This document shows positions 32,518 to 41,585 of a stretch of 64,000 nt of DNA, piece by piece. Within the stretch, counting starts at the first letter, position 1. Every line of letters starts with the position of its first letter. This stretch comes from Edwardsiella anguillarum ET080813 (GTDB lineage: Bacteria; Pseudomonadota; Gammaproteobacteria; Enterobacterales; Enterobacteriaceae). The translations under genes were made by a program, and so were the position numbers. The notes below the pieces were generated by a model. The model had not been told where the DNA came from and did no database searches. It saw nothing but the letters and a program-made list of their open reading frames with translations. The stretch spans positions 2,542,001 through 2,606,000 of the forward strand of contig NZ_CP006664.1 in assembly GCF_000264765.2 (NCBI RefSeq), read 5' to 3'.

Positions 32518-32841
32518 ATGAAACGGGGTGTGATGGGGATACTGGCGCTGGCGTTGCCCCTGGCGGCGCAGGCGGGCGGCGATGCCGCCGCTGGACGGCA
32601 GAAGTCTGCATCCTGCGCCTCCTGCCACGGGGTTCAGGGGCAGGGGCTGACGCCGATCTATCCGCCGCTGGCCGGGCTGAGTGCGCAGCGCCTGGTGGAG
32701 GCGATGCAGGAATATAAGGCCGGGACGCGCCACGGTGGGCAGGCGGGGATCATGTCGGCCTATGTGGCGCGCCTCAGCGGGCAAGATATGGCGGATCTGG
32801 CGGCGTACTATGCTAGCCTGACGCCGCCGGCGGCGCCGTAA
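32518..32841 (+). CDS. Small periplasmic c-type cytochrome
   Basis: The protein has 107 residues and a signal peptide (MKRGVMGILALALPLAAQA). One haem-binding motif CASCH lies near residue 33 and a candidate axial methionine in QAGIMSAYV near residue 79. Size and layout resemble cytochrome c553/c4-type single-haem carriers. A strong AGGAGG site precedes the ATG, 32 bases after tilS, so they may be co-transcribed. E. coli has no such gene here. The electron donor and acceptor cannot be deduced. Maturation needs a Ccm system, not seen in the window. Confidence 0.85.
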   Translation: MKRGVMGILALALPLAAQAGGDAAAGRQKSASCASCHGVQGQGLTPIYPPLAGLSAQRLVEAMQEYKAGTRHGGQAGIMSAYVARLSGQDMADLAAYYASLTPPAAP

Positions 32842-32846
32842 TGGCG

Positions 32847-32872
32847 AGTCGGGGCCCCGTGGGGCCCCGACT
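32847..32872. terminator. 26-base perfect palindrome between convergent genes
   Basis: AGTCGGGGCCCC and its exact complement flank a two-base GT centre. It fits between the stops of the cytochrome gene and rof. It has no U-tract on either strand; a bidirectional end signal or mRNA 3' protection is inferred. Confidence 0.5.
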
Positions 32873-32892
32873 GAATGGGAGAGTGCACGTCG

Positions 32893-33153
32893 CTACGACA
32901 TGCTGATGGTGACGGTGCCCAGCGTCGGGTGGCTAAAGCGGGCAATGTGATCCAGACGGAGCTCGCGCGGCTGGCCTTGGCTGGTGACCAGCAGATACTC
33001 CACGTGCTTGCGGGAAATCAGATCGCTGGCCTGTCCTTCGAGCGCTTCACCGTCGCGCAGAACGATCTGCAGAACCAAATGGTGCTGGCAGGCGAGCTCC
33101 AGGCTGTCGTAATCATCGCAGTTGATGGGTTGATACTCTTCAGTCGTCGACAT
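32893..33153 (-). CDS. rof: Rho-binding antiterminator Rof
   Basis: Rof (YaeO) binds Rho and inhibits Rho-dependent termination. The ATG at 33153 gives 86 residues and [20 protein letters not shown], matching E. coli Rof; a GTG two codons upstream is possible. Conserved stretches are [14 protein letters not shown] and [14 protein letters not shown]. Its first 14 bases overlap the end of yaeP, as in E. coli, so the two are probably coupled. Confidence 0.94.
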   Translation of the reverse strand: MSTTEEYQPINCDDYDSLELACQHHLVLQIVLRDGEALEGQASDLISRKHVEYLLVTSQGQPRELRLDHIARFSHPTLGTVTISMS

Positions 33154-33340
33154 AATCACTCACCAATAAGTTCGCGGCGGCATAGGCCGCCTGTTCCCTA
33201 ACGGCCGGTGGCAGCTGTTCATCGGCCGCAACCGCATCCAGTGCCTTTAAGGCACACCCTACTGCATCGGGGATATAGCCGAGGTCGCCGCTGGCGATCT
33301 CGGCATATCTACGCCGAACCAACGCAGAGTATTGTTGCAA
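33140..33340 (-). CDS. yaeP: Conserved small protein YaeP
   Basis: The protein has 66 residues, the same as E. coli YaeP, with the conserved core [20 protein letters not shown] and the ending [14 protein letters not shown]. It starts with TTG (complement of 33338-33340) behind a good GGAG. Its function is unknown. It overlaps the downstream rof start and is divergent from yaeQ. Confidence 0.92.
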   Translation of the reverse strand: MQQYSALVRRRYAEIASGDLGYIPDAVGCALKALDAVAADEQLPPAVREQAAYAAANLLVSDYVDD

Positions 33341-33559
33341 CGTCTTCTCCTATAGAGCGTAACCCGGTGGCGTTATCCTGCGGGTGAGCTGGGCTTACCT
33401 GCGGATAAATCTCCATTTTGACTATATCACAGGGTTGCTCCGGCGGCAGCGGGGCGCAACGGCGCCCGACGATAAAAAGTGTGCTTTTCCCCCGGCATGG
33501 ATTCGTGCCGGGCGGTAAAAACGGGTAAAATGGCGTAAAGATTCGAAATGGGGAAACGC

Positions 33560-34108
33560 ATGGCACTGAAGGCAACCATTTATAAGGCCAACGTCAATAT
33601 TGCCGACATGGATCGGCACCACTATCAGGATGCCGCGCTGACGCTGGCGCAGCACCCCTCCGAGACGGAGCAGCGCATGATGCTGCGCCTGCTGGCCTGG
33701 TGCTGTCATGCGGATGAGCGGCTGACGTTTACCAAGGGACTTTGCGCAGACGACGAACCAGAGCTGTGGCTGCGTAACGACTACAACGGCGTGGATCTGT
33801 GGATTGAGCTGGGCCTGCCGGATGAGAAACGTCTTAAAAAAGCCTGCTCGTTATCGCGCCAGGTGGTGCTGTATGCCTATAGTGAGCGGGCCGCACGGGT
33901 CTGGTGGCAGCAGAATCAGGCGCGGCTGGCGACGCTGCGCTCGCTGAGCATCTATTTTATCGATGATGAGGCCCTGAGCCGGCTGGCGGCGCTGGCGACC
34001 AGAACCATGGATTTGCAGGTGACGCGCCAGGAGGGGCAGCTGTGGGTTTCCGATACCGCGCACAGCATCGAGATCGCGCTGGATGTCTGGCAGCAGGGTA
34101 GCGTCTGA
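33560..34108 (+). CDS. yaeQ: YaeQ family protein
   Basis: This cytosolic protein of 182 residues begins [20 protein letters not shown] and matches E. coli YaeQ, which adopts a PD-(D/E)XK nuclease-like fold. [25 protein letters not shown] and [10 protein letters not shown]-type segments are kept. No activity is established for the family. The ATG at 33560 has a GGGGA site six bases upstream. arfB begins one base after its stop codon, so the pair is translationally linked. Confidence 0.92.
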   Translation: MALKATIYKANVNIADMDRHHYQDAALTLAQHPSETEQRMMLRLLAWCCHADERLTFTKGLCADDEPELWLRNDYNGVDLWIELGLPDEKRLKKACSLSRQVVLYAYSERAARVWWQQNQARLATLRSLSIYFIDDEALSRLAALATRTMDLQVTRQEGQLWVSDTAHSIEIALDVWQQGSV

Positions 34109-34109
34109 G

Positions 34110-34526
34110 ATGCTGTATATCAACGCCCGCCTGGCGATCCCCGAACGGGAGATCTCGCTGAGCGCCATTCGCGCGCAGGGAAACGGTGGGCAGAACGTCA
34201 ATAAAGTGTCCAGCGCCATTCACCTGCGCTTCGATATTCGCGCCTCCAGCCTGCCGCCGGTTTACCAGCAGCGGCTGTTGGCCATGCAGCACCATTTGAT
34301 TACGGATGACGGCGTGGTGGTGATCAAGTCCCAGTCATTCCGTACCCAGGCACAGAACCGCGACGATGCGCTGGCCCGCCTGGCGGCGCTGATCCGTCAG
34401 GCCTCAGAGGTGGCTAAGCCGCGCCGGGCCACGGCGCCCAGCCGCGGCGCGCGTCGTCGGCGTACCGACGATAAAACACGGCGCGGATCGCTGAAGTCGC
34501 TGCGCGGCAAGGTCATTCCGGGTTAG
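34110..34526 (+). CDS. arfB: Alternative ribosome-rescue factor ArfB
   Basis: ArfB (YaeJ) hydrolyses peptidyl-tRNA on stalled ribosomes lacking a stop codon. The protein has 138 residues. The catalytic GGQ motif is at residues 26-28 (GNGGQNVNK). A flexible basic tail rich in Arg and Lys (about 100-138), which inserts in the mRNA channel, follows. It is immediately downstream of yaeQ, as in E. coli. Confidence 0.96.
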   Translation: MLYINARLAIPEREISLSAIRAQGNGGQNVNKVSSAIHLRFDIRASSLPPVYQQRLLAMQHHLITDDGVVVIKSQSFRTQAQNRDDALARLAALIRQASEVAKPRRATAPSRGARRRRTDDKTRRGSLKSLRGKVIPG

Positions 34527-34622
34527 AGCGCTTTTTTCGCGCTGCCGCAGGGTCGGCGGCGCCGGGGGACATGCAGGTCGCCCGCTTGATATTGCATTCG
34601 TTTGCACAGTAGGAGAGAAACT

Positions 34623-35300
34623 GTGAAAAAACTGGCTATTTCGCTGTTGTTGGCGGCGGGGGTGATCACCCTGTTTGGGTGTCATGCGCGTACGCAGTAC
34701 GCTGAACAGCCTCTGGTGCCGATGGCGCAGAGTTTTCAAGGTACGCTGCCGTGCGCCGACTGCGGCGGCATGGAGATGTCGCTGTTCTTGGACAAGGACG
34801 GCAGCTTTGTCCTGAAATCGATCTACCGCGCTAGTCGCGACGGCGATCAGAGCTTCGCCGAATACGGGCGCTGGCAGCGCACCGCCGATCGCCTGGTGCT
34901 GATCGGCAGCGACGGCGAGAAGCGTTACTTCCGTCCGGTCGGGAATGACATGCGCCTGCTGGACACCAGCGGCAATGAGATCGACTCGCCGTTCAATTAC
35001 ACGCTGAAGGCGGCCACCTCGCCGCTGCCGGTGACGGCGATGAGCGTGAAAGGGATGTACCGCTATATGGCGGATGCCGCCACGTTTCACGACTGCGCGA
35101 CGGACAACGTGTATCCGGTGAGCAGCACCGTCGAGCTCGAGCAGGCCTATATTAACGCCCGTCCGGCGCCGGGACAGGCGGTTTACGTGGAGATGAAGGG
35201 GCACTTTGCGGTGCTGCCCTCCATGGAGGAGGGGCAGGTGGCGAAAACGCTGGTGCCAGACGGCGAGGCCCGTTTCGACGCCCGCGGCCACTGCCGCTGA
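34623..35300 (+). CDS. nlpE: Outer-membrane stress lipoprotein NlpE
   Basis: NlpE (CutF) is an outer-membrane lipoprotein that signals surface contact and lipoprotein sorting faults to the Cpx system. The start is GTG at 34623 behind AGGAGA, giving 225 residues. The lipobox ends at C20 (TLFGC). The N-domain has the C44-A-D-C47 pair. The second domain contains GMYRYMADAATFHDCAT, as in E. coli. It is the last gene of the E. coli-like tilS-nlpE block; its 3' neighbour here is yfhL, not yaeF or proS. Confidence 0.94.
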   Translation: MKKLAISLLLAAGVITLFGCHARTQYAEQPLVPMAQSFQGTLPCADCGGMEMSLFLDKDGSFVLKSIYRASRDGDQSFAEYGRWQRTADRLVLIGSDGEKRYFRPVGNDMRLLDTSGNEIDSPFNYTLKAATSPLPVTAMSVKGMYRYMADAATFHDCATDNVYPVSSTVELEQAYINARPAPGQAVYVEMKGHFAVLPSMEEGQVAKTLVPDGEARFDARGHCR

Positions 35301-35305
35301 GCGAC

Positions 35306-35321
35306 GCGGGCGGCGGCCCGC
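35306..35321. terminator. Hairpin between nlpE and yfhL stops
   Basis: GCGGGC and GCCCGC pair across a GGCG loop. It fits in the 21 bases between the two convergent stop codons and has no U-tract. Confidence 0.4.
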
Positions 35322-35582
35322 TTACAGGACGTCGCTGTGGTACAGTCGCACAAACTTGTCCCACAGCTGCTCTTCGCTTTCGGCGTGCGCCGGATCGCGG
35401 ATGATGGTGTTATCGATCGGGCAGACCTTGATACAGGTCGGCTCGTCGTAGTGACCGACGCATTCGGTGCAGCGCGCCGGATCGATCTGGTAAATCTGCT
35501 CCCCCATCGAGATCGCCTGATTGGGGCACTCCGGTTCGCACATGTCGCAGTTGATGCACTTCTTGGTAATCAGTAACGCCAT
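35322..35582 (-). CDS. yfhL: 2[4Fe-4S] ferredoxin YfhL
   Basis: This small electron carrier has 86 residues with two iron-sulfur cluster motifs: CINCDMCEPECP and a variant second one, CTECVGHYDEPTCIKVCP, with the long insertion typical of Alvin-type ferredoxins. The C-terminal extension ESEEQLWDKFVRLYH is as in E. coli YfhL. The ATG at 35582 gives MALLITKKC. yfhH lies upstream on the same strand after 124 bases. Confidence 0.94.
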   Translation of the reverse strand: MALLITKKCINCDMCEPECPNQAISMGEQIYQIDPARCTECVGHYDEPTCIKVCPIDNTIIRDPAHAESEEQLWDKFVRLYHSDVL

Positions 35583-35706
35583 TCTAGTCACTTAAGAAAT
35601 ATAATTTAAATATCATGCAGATAGCGTGATTAACTTCCTCTGCGCGATCGCGTATGCGCGTATTTTTGCACACTCCCCCGCACATTGAAAAACCTTTCTG
35701 CGCCGG

Positions 35707-36558
35707 TTACTCCAGCGTCTTGACTAGCGCGCAGCTGTTGCGAATATGCAGGCAGGCGTGCTCCGCGTTCTGCTGGACGATCCCCATATACAGCAGATCC
35801 GTCAGGGTGCTTTGCGCAATACGTGAGGAGATGGCGGTGGTCTGATCGGCGTGGGCATCGATGACGGTATACAGCGTCAGCGACGCCAGATCCTGTAGGG
35901 GATTGGGGGAGAAGCCGGTCAGGGCCAGCACCTGGGCGCCGCGGCGGCGGGCCGTTGCGGCGGCCATATTGACCTCTTTGCGTTCGCCGCTGTAAGAGAT
36001 GGCCATCAGGAGATCCTGCGGCTGCATGGCCTGGGCACAGACTATCTGCACATGGGCATCCGATTCGGCGTAGGCCGCCAGGCCAATCTGCATCAGCTTA
36101 TTGGCGAAGTCCTTGGCCACTAGGCCGGAGGCGCCGAGGCCGGTAATAACAATGCGCCGGGCGCTGAGCAGCATGCGCAGCGCCTGCTGCAGCTGCTCCT
36201 CATGGTTGATGGTCAGGGTGGACTGCAGCGCCGCGATCTTTTCCGCCATCAGCTTTTCGCCGACCACCTTGAGCGGATCGTGGCGTAGAATACCGTGATG
36301 GAGCGCGGCCTCGTTAGCCGGCGCCTGATGGCGCAGCAGATGGGCCGAGATATCCTGCTTTAGCGCGGGAAAGCCGCGGAAACCCAGCTTTTGGGCGAAC
36401 TTAACCACGCTGGACTGGCTGATACCGAGCGTATTGGCCAGCTCCTGAGAGCTTAGCTTGCCCAGCTGCTCCGGCGAGGAGAGGATAAAATCGGCCAGCT
36501 TACGCTCGTTTTGTGCCAGCGAATGATAAAGCTGTTTTATTCTCACCAAGCTGCTCAT
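35707..36558 (-). CDS. yfhH: RpiR/MurR-family transcriptional regulator YfhH
   Basis: This cytosolic regulator of 283 residues has an N-terminal RpiR-type helix-turn-helix (about 1-75, with LGISQSSVVKFAQKLGFRGF) and a C-terminal SIS sugar-phosphate binding domain (ITGLGASGLVAKDFANKLMQ, AISYSGERKEVNMA). It resembles E. coli YfhH. The ligand is unknown. The ATG at 36558 is preferred; the longer reading to 36642 adds 28 unrelated residues. It is divergent from pgpC. Confidence 0.9.
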   Translation of the reverse strand: MSSLVRIKQLYHSLAQNERKLADFILSSPEQLGKLSSQELANTLGISQSSVVKFAQKLGFRGFPALKQDISAHLLRHQAPANEAALHHGILRHDPLKVVGEKLMAEKIAALQSTLTINHEEQLQQALRMLLSARRIVITGLGASGLVAKDFANKLMQIGLAAYAESDAHVQIVCAQAMQPQDLLMAISYSGERKEVNMAAATARRRGAQVLALTGFSPNPLQDLASLTLYTVIDAHADQTTAISSRIAQSTLTDLLYMGIVQQNAEHACLHIRNSCALVKTLE

Positions 36559-36712
36559 AAATGTCCCCTTTGCATGCGAGGGGATAGTTTGCCATAGTGT
36601 CAGCCCCATGAGGCGAAACCTCGCTTGCTGCATAAACTCCATATCATGACGTCATCGTCATAATTTGTCAGCGCGAGCGACATAGACCCGACGCGGGTAA
36701 CGGGAGGCGGTC

Positions 36713-37360
36713 GTGATACATCAGCGGGAACATTCTGTACGCAGGCAGGTCTTTTTTGACCTGGACGGTACGCTGCACCGCCAGGATCTGTTTGGCTGCT
36801 TTCTGCGTTTCATGCTGTGGCGTCTGCCGCTGAACTGGCCGCTGGTGCTGCTGTGCCTGCCGCCGGTGGGGCTGGGGCTGCTATTCGCCGGGCGGGCGGC
36901 GCGGCGTCCGGTCAGTCTGCTGCTGTGGAGTATGACCGCTGGTCGCTCGGAAGGGCGCCTGCGGGGGCTGGAGACGCGGTTCGTGGCGCAGTTTCGCCGC
37001 CGGGTTCAGCCCTTTCCCCTGGTGCGGGCGCGTCTGGATGACTATCTGGCGTGCCCGATGACGCAGGTCTGGCTGCTGACCGGTTCGCCCGAGCAGCTGG
37101 TGGAGCAGGTGTATCGCGACAGCGGCATTCTGCTGCGCGTGAGGCTGATAGGCACCCGGATGCGCCGTCGCTTCGGCGGCTGGACGCTGACGCGCCGCTG
37201 TTTGGGGCGGGAAAAGGTGCGCCAGCTAGAGCGCTGTCTCGGGCGTCCGCTGCAGCTGTACAGCGGCTACAGCGATAGTCGCCAGGATGATGTAGTGCTG
37301 AGTTACTGTCGCTTTCGCTATCGGGTCGATAAGGAGGGCGCGCTGCGGCGCCTGCCTTAA
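36713..37360 (+). CDS. pgpC: Phosphatidylglycerophosphatase C
   Basis: PgpC dephosphorylates phosphatidylglycerophosphate to phosphatidylglycerol at the inner membrane. The 215-residue protein is a HAD-superfamily phosphatase with the nucleophile motif FFDLDGTLH, a hydrophobic insertion (about 35-62), motif II in LLTGSP, and a late acidic motif in YSGYSDSRQDD. It starts with GTG behind GGGAGG. It lies before tadA as in E. coli, but yiaY and pspE intervene. Confidence 0.92.
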   Translation: MIHQREHSVRRQVFFDLDGTLHRQDLFGCFLRFMLWRLPLNWPLVLLCLPPVGLGLLFAGRAARRPVSLLLWSMTAGRSEGRLRGLETRFVAQFRRRVQPFPLVRARLDDYLACPMTQVWLLTGSPEQLVEQVYRDSGILLRVRLIGTRMRRRFGGWTLTRRCLGREKVRQLERCLGRPLQLYSGYSDSRQDDVVLSYCRFRYRVDKEGALRRLP

Positions 37361-37366
37361 TCGGAT

Positions 37367-37385
37367 GCCCCGCCGTCGGCGGGGC
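37367..37385. terminator. Hairpin between convergent pgpC and yiaY
   Basis: GCCCCGCC and GGCGGGGC pair across a GTC loop just after the pgpC stop and before the yiaY stop. There is no U-tract in either direction. Confidence 0.4.
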
Positions 37386-37391
37386 CGGGGA

Positions 37392-38543
37392 TCACAGCGC
37401 GGCGCGGAAGATCGCCACGATCTCCGCATGACTGGCCTGGATCGGGTTGGTTAGACCGCAGGCGTCCTTCAGGGCGTTGTTGGCCAGGGTGTCCAGATCC
37501 TCTTCACGCACCTTCAGCTCGCGCAGACCCGCCGGGATCGCCACGTCGTGGGCCAGGCCGCGGATGGCGGCGATGCAGGCTTCGGCGCCCTGTGCGTCGT
37601 CCATATCCTGAACCGCGACGCCCATCGCCGCCGCGATATCCTTCAGACGCCCCGCGCAGGCGCGGGCGTTGAAGCTCTGTACGTGGGGCAGCAGTATCGC
37701 ATTGCAGACGCCGTGCGGCAGATCGTAGAAGCCGCCCAGCTGGTGTGCCATCGCATGGACATACCCCAGAGAGGCATTGTTAAAGGCCATCCCCGCCAGA
37801 AACTGGGCATAGGCCATGGCTTCGCGCGCCGCCATATCGTCGCCGTCGCGGACGGCGTCGCGCAGATGGGCGCTGATCATCGTGATGGCCTTCAGCGCGC
37901 AGGCGTCGGTGATCGGGGTCGCGGCGGTAGAGACATAGGCCTCTACGGCGTGGGTCAGGGCATCCATTCCGGTGGCGGCGGTCAGCCCCTTCGGCATACC
38001 GCGCATGAGCTGCGGATCGTTGACGGAAAGGATCGGGGTGACATGCTTGTCGACGATGGCCATCTTAATGTGACGCTGTACATCGGTGATGATACAAAAG
38101 CGCGTCATTTCAGAGGCAGTACCGGCGGTGGTGTTGATGGCGATCAGCGGCAGCTGCGGGTGCTGTGAGCGATCGACCCCTTCATAGTCACGGATATCCC
38201 CGCCGTTGGTCGCCACCAGTGCGATGCCTTTGGCGCAGTCGTGGGGCGAGCCGCCGCCCAGCGAAATCACGCAGTCGCAGCCGTGCTCGCGCAGCAGCGT
38301 CAGCCCTGCGGCGACGTTATCGGTGGTCGGGTTGGGATGCGTGCCGTCATACACCGCGCTCTGAATGCCTACCTTGGCCAGCAGCGCCTGTACGTCGCCG
38401 ACGACGCCCAGACGACTGAGCACGCTGTCGGTGACGATCAGCGCCTGGTGGTAGCCGTACTCTTTCATCGTCGCCGCCGCCTCGTTCAGGCAACCGCGAC
38501 CGATCATATTTACACTGGGAATGAAAAACGTTGAGGTCGTCAT
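37392..38543 (-). CDS. yiaY: Iron-containing alcohol dehydrogenase YiaY-like
   Basis: The protein is a group III Fe/NAD-dependent alcohol dehydrogenase of 383 residues, the length of E. coli YiaY and closely similar over its whole length. The NAD-binding segment [18 protein letters not shown] and the iron-ligand region ([27 protein letters not shown]) are intact. The ATG at 38543 has AGGAG six bases upstream. In E. coli the gene lies elsewhere, so it has moved in or out here. The physiological alcohol is not known. Its promoter should lie in the 270-base A+T-rich gap up to 38813. Confidence 0.9.
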   Translation of the reverse strand: MTTSTFFIPSVNMIGRGCLNEAAATMKEYGYHQALIVTDSVLSRLGVVGDVQALLAKVGIQSAVYDGTHPNPTTDNVAAGLTLLREHGCDCVISLGGGSPHDCAKGIALVATNGGDIRDYEGVDRSQHPQLPLIAINTTAGTASEMTRFCIITDVQRHIKMAIVDKHVTPILSVNDPQLMRGMPKGLTAATGMDALTHAVEAYVSTAATPITDACALKAITMISAHLRDAVRDGDDMAAREAMAYAQFLAGMAFNNASLGYVHAMAHQLGGFYDLPHGVCNAILLPHVQSFNARACAGRLKDIAAAMGVAVQDMDDAQGAEACIAAIRGLAHDVAIPAGLRELKVREEDLDTLANNALKDACGLTNPIQASHAEIVAIFRAAL

Positions 38544-38813
38544 CGACAACTCCTTTTATGTTAGTAAATTAACAACCAAGATAGCCTGCCAATGAATTAT
38601 TACAGCGATCCCGCGCACGAAATGATGAAAATTAAATGTTTAGAAAGCTAACAGTTAAGGTTTTTTTGTATTAAATTGCCATAATTAGCCGATATCGTTG
38701 CTATTTTATACTCGTTTAAAGCGGTTTTTTACTGAGTGGATAATAAGTCGGCATTCACCGATGCGGCAGCGCGGCGGCGGCGTGACAGCGGACCGCCCCC
38801 GCGCAGGGTGTTA

Positions 38814-39152
38814 TTATTTTACCATTTGCTGGTGCTTGGCGACCTGTTCCAGCCCGCCCGCATTGACGGCGTGGCGGTAGCCCATCTGCTGCAGCAGCGC
38901 TTCCGCCTGGCCTGACTGGCGCCCGCTGTTGCAATACAGATGCAGGGTATCATTCTTGTCCTGGGTCAGCGCGCCGATGCGCTGCGCCAGGTTTTTGAGC
39001 GGAATATTGTGGGCGCCCTTGACGTGCTCCTGCTGGTATTGCTCCGGTACACGGACGTCGATCCAGTACTCTGCCGCCCACAGCGGGGCGGATGTCGCCA
39101 GCAGGCCGGCCATCAGCAGGCCCTGTTTCATGCGCCGAATTTGTGCAAACAT
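38814..39152 (-). CDS. pspE: Periplasmic thiosulfate sulfurtransferase PspE
   Basis: PspE is a small secreted rhodanese. The 112-residue protein has a signal peptide (ending APLWAA), the segment YWIDVRVPEQYQQEHVKGA and the active cysteine loop LYCNSGRQSGQA, all like E. coli PspE. An AGGAG site eight bases before the ATG supports the start. In E. coli it belongs to the phage-shock operon pspABCDE; here it stands alone beside tadA, so control by PspF is doubtful. Confidence 0.92.
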   Translation of the reverse strand: MFAQIRRMKQGLLMAGLLATSAPLWAAEYWIDVRVPEQYQQEHVKGAHNIPLKNLAQRIGALTQDKNDTLHLYCNSGRQSGQAEALLQQMGYRHAVNAGGLEQVAKHQQMVK

Positions 39153-39285
39153 CCAGATATCTCCTGAGAATGATTAGGCTATGCCCTTTTGCCCCATCGA
39201 TACGGCGGGCAGGTGCCGGCGTATCATACGCCTGCGCCGCAGCGGCTGTCCGCTTCCGCGCGGAGAAATTGGGCGATAGCGCTAA

Positions 39286-39861
<576 letters not shown>

Positions 39862-39877
39862 GGGTGGCCGGCTCAGC

Positions 39878-41302
39878 TCAGCGCGGCCCGAGCAGCGCTA
39901 GCTGGGTCGCCTCTGCCGCCTCTCGCTTCTCCTTCTCCTGCAGGTAGCCGCGCAGGCTGACGGTATAGCGGCGAATGTTTTCGACGTACTGATAGGCCTC
40001 GTGCCCACGCGCGTAGCCATAGGTCAGCCGCTGGTAGTATTTCTTTTGGCTCAGCAGCGGAAGACGCTGTTTGACATCGGCCCAGCTGTCGGGATTGGCC
40101 CCCTGTTTTTGGGTCAGCTGGCGGACGTCCAGCATGTGTCCGTAGCCCATATTATAGGCGGCCAGAGCGAACCAAATCCGCTCATCCTGCGGAATGCTCT
40201 CCGGCAGCCTCTCCATCAGCCGCTCCAGGTACAGCGAACCGCCGGCGATGCTCTCCTCCGGATCGAGGCGATCTTTCACCCCCAGCCCCTCGGCGGTGGC
40301 GCGGGTCAGCATCATCAGCCCGCGTACGCCGGTCGGCGACGTGGCCTGGGGATTCCAGTGTGACTCCTGATACGAGATCGCGGCCAGCAGCCGCCAGTCC
40401 ATTTTGCGCGCATGCTGGGTAAAAAAGTCCTGCAGTGACGGCAGCACGCTATCGATAGCGGAGAGGAACGTACGTGTATCGACGTAGTCGAAGCTGCCGA
40501 CGTGGCCGATATATTTCTCCTCTAGGCGCGCCAGGGTGCCGTCTTCAGCGCTCTGGCTGAAGAAGTCCAGCATCGCCGCGTACAGGCTGTCATCCTCGCT
40601 GCGGTTGAGATACCACATGACCGGCTCTTCATCGCTGATATCGAAGGCGACCGCCACCTGCGGGTGGATCCGCTGAAACAGGGAGATCGCCATCGAATCC
40701 GCCACCGTATAGTCCAGCTTGCCCTCGGCGACCTGCTTAAGCAGCTCGGTTGCCGACAGGCTGTCGCTGCTCTGCCACTGCAGGTCAGGGTACTTTTGCT
40801 GGCGGTAGTGCTCCAGGGTGGTGATATGGGCCGACCCGGACTGTACCATCAGGGGACCGCTGAGATCGCCCAGGTTACGCGGGCGCACCTTGCCCTGGCG
40901 GTAGACCAGCTGCTGGGAGACGGAGTAATAGGTCGGCCCGGTGCGATAGCGATGCAGCCGCGCGCTGCTGTACAGCAGTCCGGCGGCGACCATATCGGCA
41001 TCCTGTCCATCCAGATCGTCAAACAGACCCGGCAGCGTGGGGCGCACGGTGACGCGCAGCTTCACGCCCAGATAGTCGGCGAAGCGTTTGGCCAGTTCAT
41101 AGTCCAGGCCGGAGATCGCATTGCCCTCACGCTGATAGGTGAGCGGCGAAACGATGGTGCTTACGCGCAGCTCTCCCCGGTCGAGGATCTGCTGTAGCTG
41201 GTTTTCATTACCGCTGCGCCACGGAATATTGGGCCACAGCGCCAGCGCCAAAAGCGCGGAGACAATACCGATAAGGTAATAATTATATTTTATACGTTTC
41301 AA
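39878..41302 (-). CDS. mltF: Membrane-bound lytic murein transglycosylase F
   Basis: MltF cleaves peptidoglycan glycan strands in the periplasm. The 474-residue protein has an N-terminal hydrophobic segment, a solute-binding-like ABC domain (about 35-265) and an SLT family 1 lytic domain. The catalytic glutamate is in [12 protein letters not shown], followed by the [11 protein letters not shown] motif. It is about 44 residues shorter than E. coli MltF, through a shorter C-terminal tail. It is divergent from purL. Confidence 0.95.
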   Translation of the reverse strand: MKRIKYNYYLIGIVSALLALALWPNIPWRSGNENQLQQILDRGELRVSTIVSPLTYQREGNAISGLDYELAKRFADYLGVKLRVTVRPTLPGLFDDLDGQDADMVAAGLLYSSARLHRYRTGPTYYSVSQQLVYRQGKVRPRNLGDLSGPLMVQSGSAHITTLEHYRQQKYPDLQWQSSDSLSATELLKQVAEGKLDYTVADSMAISLFQRIHPQVAVAFDISDEEPVMWYLNRSEDDSLYAAMLDFFSQSAEDGTLARLEEKYIGHVGSFDYVDTRTFLSAIDSVLPSLQDFFTQHARKMDWRLLAAISYQESHWNPQATSPTGVRGLMMLTRATAEGLGVKDRLDPEESIAGGSLYLERLMERLPESIPQDERIWFALAAYNMGYGHMLDVRQLTQKQGANPDSWADVKQRLPLLSQKKYYQRLTYGYARGHEAYQYVENIRRYTVSLRGYLQEKEKREAAEATQLALLGPR

Positions 41303-41469
41303 ATAGTTATCCCATGACGGTCTAGCGGGATGCGGTTGCTGGTGTTAAAAGTGGAATAAAGGTAAAGCCAATCAGGCAGGCGCATTTTGCTTAACAAAAC
41401 GCCAGTGTGCAACTTTAACCGCATTATTGGGCAATAAATGAGCCGATCGCGCTCTTTACAAGAAAGGCT

Positions 41470-41485
41470 ACGCAAACGGTTTCGT
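41470..41485 (+). promoter_or_regulatory. PurR operator of purL
   Basis: ACGCAAACGGTTTCGT fits the PurR consensus ANGCAANCGNTTNCNT at every defined position. It lies where the -35 of the purL promoter should be, so repression by PurR with hypoxanthine or guanine is expected. Confidence 0.9.
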
Positions 41486-41502
41486 CGGCGCGGGAGATTC
41501 AC

Positions 41503-41508
41503 TATAAT
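41503..41508 (+). promoter_or_regulatory. purL -10 box
   Basis: A perfect TATAAT begins 17 bases after the end of the PurR operator. Transcription would start near 41515, leaving a leader of about 70 bases. Confidence 0.75.
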
Positions 41509-41585
41509 GGCGCCCGGTTTCCCCCTGTTTCGCCCATTGAGGCGGCTGTAAACAGCTTCCTCGCAGACGAGAGAATCAAATCATC

